64,000 nt of DNA, taken from contig JAITNW010000006.1 of the NCBI GenBank assembly GCA_031290255.1, positions 1 to 64,000 of the forward strand. Direction: 5' to 3'. The notes beneath the pieces are model-generated. The model was not told where the DNA came from and ran no database searches. It saw nothing but the letters and a program-made list of their open reading frames with translations. The translations under genes were made by a program, and so were the position numbers. This DNA is from Candidatus Nomurabacteria bacterium (lineage in GTDB: Bacteria; Patescibacteriota; Saccharimonadia; Saccharimonadales; Saccharimonadaceae). Below, one piece after another: positions 9,313 to 14,588 of this stretch; within the stretch, counting starts at the first letter, position 1; each line of letters opens with the position of its first letter.

Positions 9313-11435
9313 CTCTGGACGGCGCGACTACTAATGTTGACATGGACCCCGCCCGTGTAGCGAAGGGACGCAAAGACGCCGGCATCCGCGCCATAGTTGG
9401 AATGCCCGCCACGTACGGACCACGGGTAGGTCGCGTAGACCGAGCTGGAGTAATCCGAGTTCCACGCGCTGGTCGTGGTTGTGCCGCCACCCGTTTCGTA
9501 GAGCGCCTGACCAAAGGCGGTGGTGAAGGTATCGGTTAGGTTGTATTTGCCACTGTATAGGTCGTTATCGGAATTAGTGAGGGGTGGGTTGGGGTAATTG
9601 TTCATATATTTGGCGTCGAAGGCGGTGATGCCGGAGGAGGCGGTGAGGATGGTGCTGTTGTAGACATCAAGGTTGTATTCCCAGGCTCCGCCGGCGAGGT
9701 CGTAGATGCCCGTCGGGTTGTTGGTGGAACTTGCTAGTTGACCGTTTACGCCATAGTAGGCGTTGTCGGTGGTGTATGAGCTGTTTTCGTAGCCGATGGT
9801 GGTGAGGCAGGTGTCGGTTTTGCCGGTGTTGCCATAGCCGGTGCGTCCAGAGTTGTAGGGGGCGGCGCATTGCGCGGTGCCGTTGTTCCAGATTTTTTGG
9901 GCGGTGGTGGGGTTTAGGGAGGTGGCCGCCGCTCCGTCGGTGGTGCAGGCGACGTTGGTGCAGACACCGTAGAGGGATTGGGAGAGGTAGGCGATTGCGC
10001 CCCAGATGGTGCTGTTGGTGATGCGGGTGTTGGAGTAGGTGGTGGTTAAGCCGTGTCCGCCGGCTATGGTTGTGCTGTCTGTGCCGGAGAGGGCTTTGGC
10101 GTTTACGAACATTTGGTTGATGGTGATATTCGTGAGGGGGGTGACGTTGGGCAGAATGGTTGGGGAGCCGGTGGAGCCGGTGTTTTCGTATTTGCCAATC
10201 CATAGGCCGTTTAGTTCGTGTCCGTTAAAGGTGAAGGCGGGGTGGGTTGCCCATGTGCCGACACCGCCCGACAGGACATCGGACACTGTAGATTTGGCGT
10301 AACCGCTGGTTTGGCAGGTTGTGCCGTTGCTGTGGCAATCTTCAAAGGCGATGTTGATGGAGCGGGGGTAGTTGGTAGAGTTCCACGTGGTTGTCCAGGT
10401 TTGGTAGCGGTAGCGGGGGATGTAGACCCAGTAGCCGACTACGTCTGCGTCGAGGATGGGTGTGCCGGCGGGGGCGGATTGGTAAGCTGCGCGGCTGGTG
10501 GAGGTTACGGTGACGGCGTTGGCCCAGATTTTTTTGTTGTAGTCATACCAGTCGTAGGTGCCGCCGTTGGCGTTGTAGGTGTTGGGGGTGTGGGAGTTGG
10601 TGGTGTCGGCGACTACCCATTGGGGGGTGGTGGTGGAGCCGATGTAGGCGATGGGGATCATTGCGGGGTCGGTGTCGACGACGATGTCGGTGCTGCCTTT
10701 GTCTAGTTGTAGGCCTTCGCTGCTGACCGTGAAGGTGACGGTGCCGGAATATGTGCCGGTCGGGGTGGCTTTGTCGGCGGCGGCGGCGAAGTAGATGTCA
10801 AATTTGTCGCTGTTCGTCCAGACGCCAGTGGCGTTGGGTTGCTTGATGAGGGTCGGGGTGGCGGGGGCTGCTGCCCATTTGCTGGTGCTGACGCTGAGGC
10901 TGTTGCTGTTTTCTTTGATATAGGTGGTGTTAAGGTTGGAAAAGCCGGCGATGCCCCAGCCCCAAGTGTCGGTGGAGAGTTTTTGGGGGGTGGTGGGGGT
11001 GGCGCTGGCGACGGGGTCGAGTTCGTAGGGGTCGCCGGCGGTGCGGTGGAGTTTCTGGTCGCTGTCGCCGTTCATGGTGAGGGCGTAGCCGTAGACGCTG
11101 GAGGTGTCCACGGCGATGGTGGCGCAGTCGGAGGTGATGGTGCCGTTTAGGAGGGAGTTCGGGGCGATGTCTAGAACGAGGTGGTTGCTGTTTGGGCAGG
11201 AGGCGGAGTCAATGATGGAGAGGGAAATGTAGGGGTCGGGGTCGTCTTGGACGTCGACGTCGATGTCTCCGGCGTAGGCGAGTGGGAGGGAGGAGATTGC
11301 CGACAATAACATGAATGTTAAAACTGAAAGGCTGACGAAGCCGCCAGCGAGTTTGTTTAGGGTGAGTTTTTTGGTGTGGAAAAGTCTGTTTTTGTTATGG
11401 GAACGGTGGAGGAGGGGGTTAGGATTGCTGCGCAT
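9303..11435 (-). CDS. DGR target protein: secreted surface protein with WxL-like N-terminal module and C-terminal FGE-sulfatase/C-type-lectin-fold variable domain
   Basis: C-terminus SVYATYPWSVRGGHSNYGADAGVFASLRYTGGVHVNISSRAVQSTP aligns with the TR translation; signal peptide near N-terminus; SD AAGGAG precedes ATG at 11435 (ORF track start 11534). Confidence 0.85.
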   Translation of the reverse strand: MRSNPNPLLHRSHNKNRLFHTKKLTLNKLAGGFVSLSVLTFMLLSAISSLPLAYAGDIDVDVQDDPDPYISLSIIDSASCPNSNHLVLDIAPNSLLNGTITSDCATIAVDTSSVYGYALTMNGDSDQKLHRTAGDPYELDPVASATPTTPQKLSTDTWGWGIAGFSNLNTTYIKENSNSLSVSTSKWAAAPATPTLIKQPNATGVWTNSDKFDIYFAAAADKATPTGTYSGTVTFTVSSEGLQLDKGSTDIVVDTDPAMIPIAYIGSTTTPQWVVADTTNSHTPNTYNANGGTYDWYDYNKKIWANAVTVTSTSRAAYQSAPAGTPILDADVVGYWVYIPRYRYQTWTTTWNSTNYPRSINIAFEDCHSNGTTCQTSGYAKSTVSDVLSGGVGTWATHPAFTFNGHELNGLWIGKYENTGSTGSPTILPNVTPLTNITINQMFVNAKALSGTDSTTIAGGHGLTTTYSNTRITNSTIWGAIAYLSQSLYGVCTNVACTTDGAAATSLNPTTAQKIWNNGTAQCAAPYNSGRTGYGNTGKTDTCLTTIGYENSSYTTDNAYYGVNGQLASSTNNPTGIYDLAGGAWEYNLDVYNSTILTASSGITAFDAKYMNNYPNPPLTNSDNDLYSGKYNLTDTFTTAFGQALYETGGGTTTTSAWNSDYSSSVYATYPWSVRGGHSNYGADAGVFASLRYTGGVHVNISSRAVQSTP
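9315..9460 (-). repeat. DGR variable repeat (VR)
   Basis: 146-bp match to 14202-14347, 136/146 identical; 9 of 10 differences at coding-strand A of TR. Confidence 0.95.
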
Positions 11436-11741
11436 GGTCTCTCCTTGATGGGGGGAATGGATTAAGGTGGCTTTTGGCTCTGAACAATTGTGACATATTT
11501 GCTTCATCCTTTTTATAAGTATTGACGTTAACAATCTGTGCCGCTTTTTGATCGCACATTTTTATTATATCGTTGAATTCTCAAGATATAATATTGCACA
11601 TTCTCGGAAAAGAAAATAAATTTTCTTTTCTCTCGAATGTTTTTATTATAGCATAAGTTTTTTGTTTCACAGTGTTTTGTTTTTAATTTTGCTTGGTGTA
11701 ATTTTATCATAGGTGGTTTTTGTTGTCTTGTTGTGGTGTGG

Positions 11742-11764
11742 ATTGTCGGGACAGGCCCGACAAT
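11742..11764. repeat. 23-bp palindromic repeat, copy 4
   Basis: ATTGTCGGGACAGGCCCGACAAT (central part divergent). Confidence 0.85.
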
Positions 11765-11850
11765 GACGGGGCAAGGTGTGGGTTGTTGGGACAGGTTTGA
11801 TGATGATGGGGCGAGGTGTGGATGCCTGATGATGACGGGGTAAGGTGTGG

Positions 11851-11873
11851 ATTGTCGGGACAAGCCCGACAAT
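11851..11873. repeat. 23-bp palindromic repeat, copy 5
   Basis: ATTGTCGGGACAAGCCCGACAAT. Confidence 0.9.
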
Positions 11874-12053
11874 GACAGTTTAGCGAGTCGACAATGACGG
11901 GTTAGTTAGTCGACAATGACGGGTTGGTGGGGCGATGACTGTGGGGGTTATGGTATTAGACCGTTGGGCTAATTGTATGCCATGGTCGGGCTAATGTATC
12001 GTCATTTCATTGTTGGGCTTGGCATCTTGTCATTGTTGGCTCGCTGAACTGTC

Positions 12054-12076
12054 ATTGTCGGGCTTGTCCCGACAAT
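12054..12076. repeat. 23-bp palindromic repeat, copy 6 (inverted orientation)
   Basis: ATTGTCGGGCTTGTCCCGACAAT. Confidence 0.9.
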
Positions 12077-12080
12077 CTAG

Positions 12081-12365
12081 TTATAAACTCGCATACAGAT
12101 CTTGCCAATCTGGGTTGTCTTTTTCTATCAGGTTTATTTTCCATTGTCTCGGATACTTTTTAATCGTTTTTTCTCGTTGAATGGCGGCGGATATGTCGTT
12201 TATGACTTCGTAGTAAACTAAGTTGTGGACTTGGTATTTTTTGGTGAAGCCATCGGCGAGGTCGTTTTTGTGTTCGTAGATGCGTTTGGTTAAGTTTGAG
12301 GTTACGCCGATGTAGAGTGTGCCGTTTCGTTTGCTTGATAGGATGTAGGTGTAGCCGGTTTTCAT
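12081..12365 (-). CDS. Single-domain GIY-YIG nuclease (UPF0213-like)
   Basis: GYTYILSSKRNGTLYIGVTSNLTKRIYEHK; small 94-aa ORF, leaderless start. Confidence 0.85.
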   Translation of the reverse strand: MKTGYTYILSSKRNGTLYIGVTSNLTKRIYEHKNDLADGFTKKYQVHNLVYYEVINDISAAIQREKTIKKYPRQWKINLIEKDNPDWQDLYASL

Positions 12366-12383
12366 TGATTTATTGTAGCATGG

Positions 12384-12406
12384 ATTGTCGGAATGAATCC
12401 GACAAT
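12384..12406. repeat. 23-bp palindromic repeat, copy 7
   Basis: ATTGTCGGAATGAATCCGACAAT. Confidence 0.9.
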
Positions 12407-12483
12407 GACAATTTAGTAAGTCGACAATGACGGGGGGTAAGGTGATGACTGTGGGGCTACGTGACTGTGGGGTGGGTTTATGG

Positions 12484-12506
12484 ATTGTCGGAATGAATCC
12501 GACAAT
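12484..12506. repeat. 23-bp palindromic repeat, copy 8
   Basis: Identical to copy 7, exactly 100 bp away, in a longer exact duplication (12381-12435 = 12481-12535). Confidence 0.9.
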
Positions 12507-12512
12507 GACAAT

Positions 12513-13640
12513 TTAGTAAGTCGACAATGACGGGGTGGTGGGGTTCGATGATGGTGGGGTGGTGGTTGGGCGGTTGCGGCGGGGTTTTTTGGGTGTTTTT
12601 GGGGTTTTGCCGGCTTCCCAAATGTGCGCGTCTAAAATGTTTTTATATTCGGCGAAGTATTTGGAGCGCAGCTTGAACGTGTCGGCGTGGGCGGCGTGTC
12701 CGAGCCAGCTGTTGGCGCGGAGGTAAAAGTCGTCTTCGTCCTTTGACTTCTTGAAATGTTTGACGATTAGTTTGGCTTTGCGTTTGGCGCGTTTGCGAAG
12801 TAAGACAAAGTCCTTGAATGTGATGTAGCCGACAAAATCTATGCCGTAACGCGCGGGGTAATAGTGGCTTTTGCGGTTGAGGTCTAATTTTAGTTTTTCG
12901 CCGACGAAGTTTTTGATGTCGGTGAAGGCTTGCTTGGCGGCGGCTTTGCCCTCTACTATTAAAATAAAATCGTCCATATAGCGCAGGTAGAACTTGATTT
13001 TCATTACTCGTTTGATGTGTTGGTCGAGTTCGTTAAGGTAGATGTTGGCGAAATATTGGGAGGTGTAATTGCCGATGGGTATGCCCTCTATGCCGTCAAA
13101 ACCGTCGTGAATTATGGTGTGGGTGAGGGCTTTTAGGCGGGGGTCTTTGATCTTTTTGGTGACGAGGTGGTAGAGGATGTCTTTGTCAATGTGATAGAAA
13201 TAACCGGCAATGTCCATTTTCAGGATATAGGGGTCTTGGTATTCTCTGATTGCTTGGCGGAGGTATTGTTTGGTTTGGCGGAGCGCGCCGTGCGTGCCGC
13301 GCTTGATAATACAGGCGTAGGAGGTGGTGACAAAACGCGGGACGAAAAACGGCAGGATGAACTCGCCGACATACCACTGGTGGAGAACTCTATCACGGAA
13401 CGGCAGGGCGTGGATGGTGCGGGTTTTGGGTTCGTGGACAATTATTGTGCGGTAGGGGCTGGGGGTGTATGTGCCGGCTTTGGCTTCGCCCATTAACTTG
13501 AATAGATTGGCGGCGAGGTGTCGCTCAAAACGGATAACTTCGGGCTTGTTGGTTTTGTCTGCTTTGGCTCGTTCGTAAGCCTCGTAAAACTTCACGTAGG
13601 TTGCCGCTATTTCAAGGGTGTTTTTAGGCAGGCTTTTCAT
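12513..13640 (-). CDS. DGR reverse transcriptase
   Basis: RT motifs: KMDIAGYFYHIDKDIL, GIPIGNYTSQYFANIYLNELD, FYLRYMDDFILI, DFVGYITF; adjacent Avd-like gene, TR and VR. Confidence 0.93.
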   Translation of the reverse strand: MKSLPKNTLEIAATYVKFYEAYERAKADKTNKPEVIRFERHLAANLFKLMGEAKAGTYTPSPYRTIIVHEPKTRTIHALPFRDRVLHQWYVGEFILPFFVPRFVTTSYACIIKRGTHGALRQTKQYLRQAIREYQDPYILKMDIAGYFYHIDKDILYHLVTKKIKDPRLKALTHTIIHDGFDGIEGIPIGNYTSQYFANIYLNELDQHIKRVMKIKFYLRYMDDFILIVEGKAAAKQAFTDIKNFVGEKLKLDLNRKSHYYPARYGIDFVGYITFKDFVLLRKRAKRKAKLIVKHFKKSKDEDDFYLRANSWLGHAAHADTFKLRSKYFAEYKNILDAHIWEAGKTPKTPKKPRRNRPTTTPPSSNPTTPSLSTY

Positions 13641-14025
13641 AGTCCGTTTTAGATTTGCCCGCCTCTATTTTTCTTAACCAGCCGACCAGAATGTTGCCGA
13701 TATTCACTAATTTCTTTGTCCAAGCCTCGTAATTTTGCGGGGTGATGTATTTACAGTCGTAGGCGACTTTAACATAACGCTCTAAGGTTTTGATTTCTAC
13801 GTACATACGCCGTAATAGTTCTTCGCGGTTGTGGCGGTCGAAATAACTGGCTATGCAGACTGAGAAGTAGACTGCTTCGTCGGTGCGTTTTTTGATGCTT
13901 TCGGTTAGGGCGAAGCGTTCGGCTTTTGGGAACTTTTGGACAATGTCATAGGTGTATTTTAATAAATCGTCGGCAAATCTGCTGAGTTGTAAGTGGGGAG
14001 CGGCTGCTGAGTCTTGATTTGCCAT
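13624..14025 (-). CDS. avd: Avd-like DGR accessory protein (four-helix-bundle type)
   Basis: ~130 aa all-helical (LSRFADDLLKYTYDIVQKFPKAERFALTESIKKRTDEAVYFSVCIASYF), overlaps RT start; SD AAAGG then ATG at 14025. Confidence 0.85.
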   Translation of the reverse strand: MANQDSAAAPHLQLSRFADDLLKYTYDIVQKFPKAERFALTESIKKRTDEAVYFSVCIASYFDRHNREELLRRMYVEIKTLERYVKVAYDCKYITPQNYEAWTKKLVNIGNILVGWLRKIEAGKSKTDYEKPA

Positions 14026-14201
14026 TTTTGCCTTTCGTAAGCAGGTGTGGCTGGTTTCGTTTTTCACTACTCGAAGCCACCCGCGATTGTAATTTTTCTT
14101 CTGTTCTAAATGAACAAAAGGAGGTCGATGAACCTGAGCACACTGTTCTAATCTTTCGTCCCCGTAAGGATTTACTTGATTTCAATTTGTGAAAGTATGC
14201 G

Positions 14202-14347
14202 CTGGACGGCGCGACTACTAATGTTGACATTGACCCCGCCCGTGTTGCGATTGGACGCAAAGACGCCGGCATTCGCGCCATTGTTGGAATGCCCGCCACG
14301 TTCCGACCACGGGTAGGTCGCGTAGACCGAGTTGGAGTTATCCGAGT
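14202..14347 (-). repeat. DGR template repeat (TR)
   Basis: 146-bp match to VR; translated TR is Asn-rich (AAY codons) at the positions that differ in VR. Confidence 0.95.
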
Positions 14348-14445
14348 GGCTCACAACCTGAATCCGACCGATCACGACTTGAAGTTGTGGGTTGGGTTCA
14401 GGACTATTTTAACATAATGGTTTTTATTGTCTTGTTGTGGTATGG

Positions 14446-14468
14446 ATTGTCGGAATAAATCCGACAAT
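14446..14468. repeat. 23-bp palindromic repeat, copy 9
   Basis: ATTGTCGGAATAAATCCGACAAT, identical to copy 1. Confidence 0.9.
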
Positions 14469-14588
14469 GACTGAGGGGTTCGATGACTGTGGGGTTCGAT
14501 GACTGTGGGGTTGTAACAAAAAGGGTTATGTAGTCCATATAGGATTTATTTACTGGAGGAGTGATAAGTGTTATAATTGGGGGGTTAT

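Noticed and set aside
9197-9514. Minus-strand ORF whose peptide resembles 13946-14299 (MARMPASLRPFATRAGSMSTLVVAPS)
   Set aside because: Not homologous proteins: both are the VR and TR DNA read in a non-coding frame; explained by the DGR repeats.
10218-10706. Plus-strand Gly/Val-rich ORF opposite the DGR target gene
   Set aside because: Antisense artefact of G-rich DNA; no start context, no family resemblance.
11528-11872. ORF MSGLSRQSTPYPVIIRHPHLAPSSS..
   Set aside because: Lies over the palindromic repeats and promoter-like module; no coding features.
12513-13640. RT as group II intron or retron
   Set aside because: No maturase/HNH domain or intron boundaries, and no retron msr/msd; TR/VR pair and Avd-like neighbour support DGR.
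14172-14375. 67-aa ORF across the TR
   Set aside because: TR is template RNA; the ORF simply mirrors the target C-terminus and lacks its own signals.
8808-14468. Possible CRISPR array from the repeated 23-mers
   Set aside because: Repeats are palindromic, irregularly spaced (50 bp to >2 kb), in both orientations, with no cas genes and no uniform spacers.
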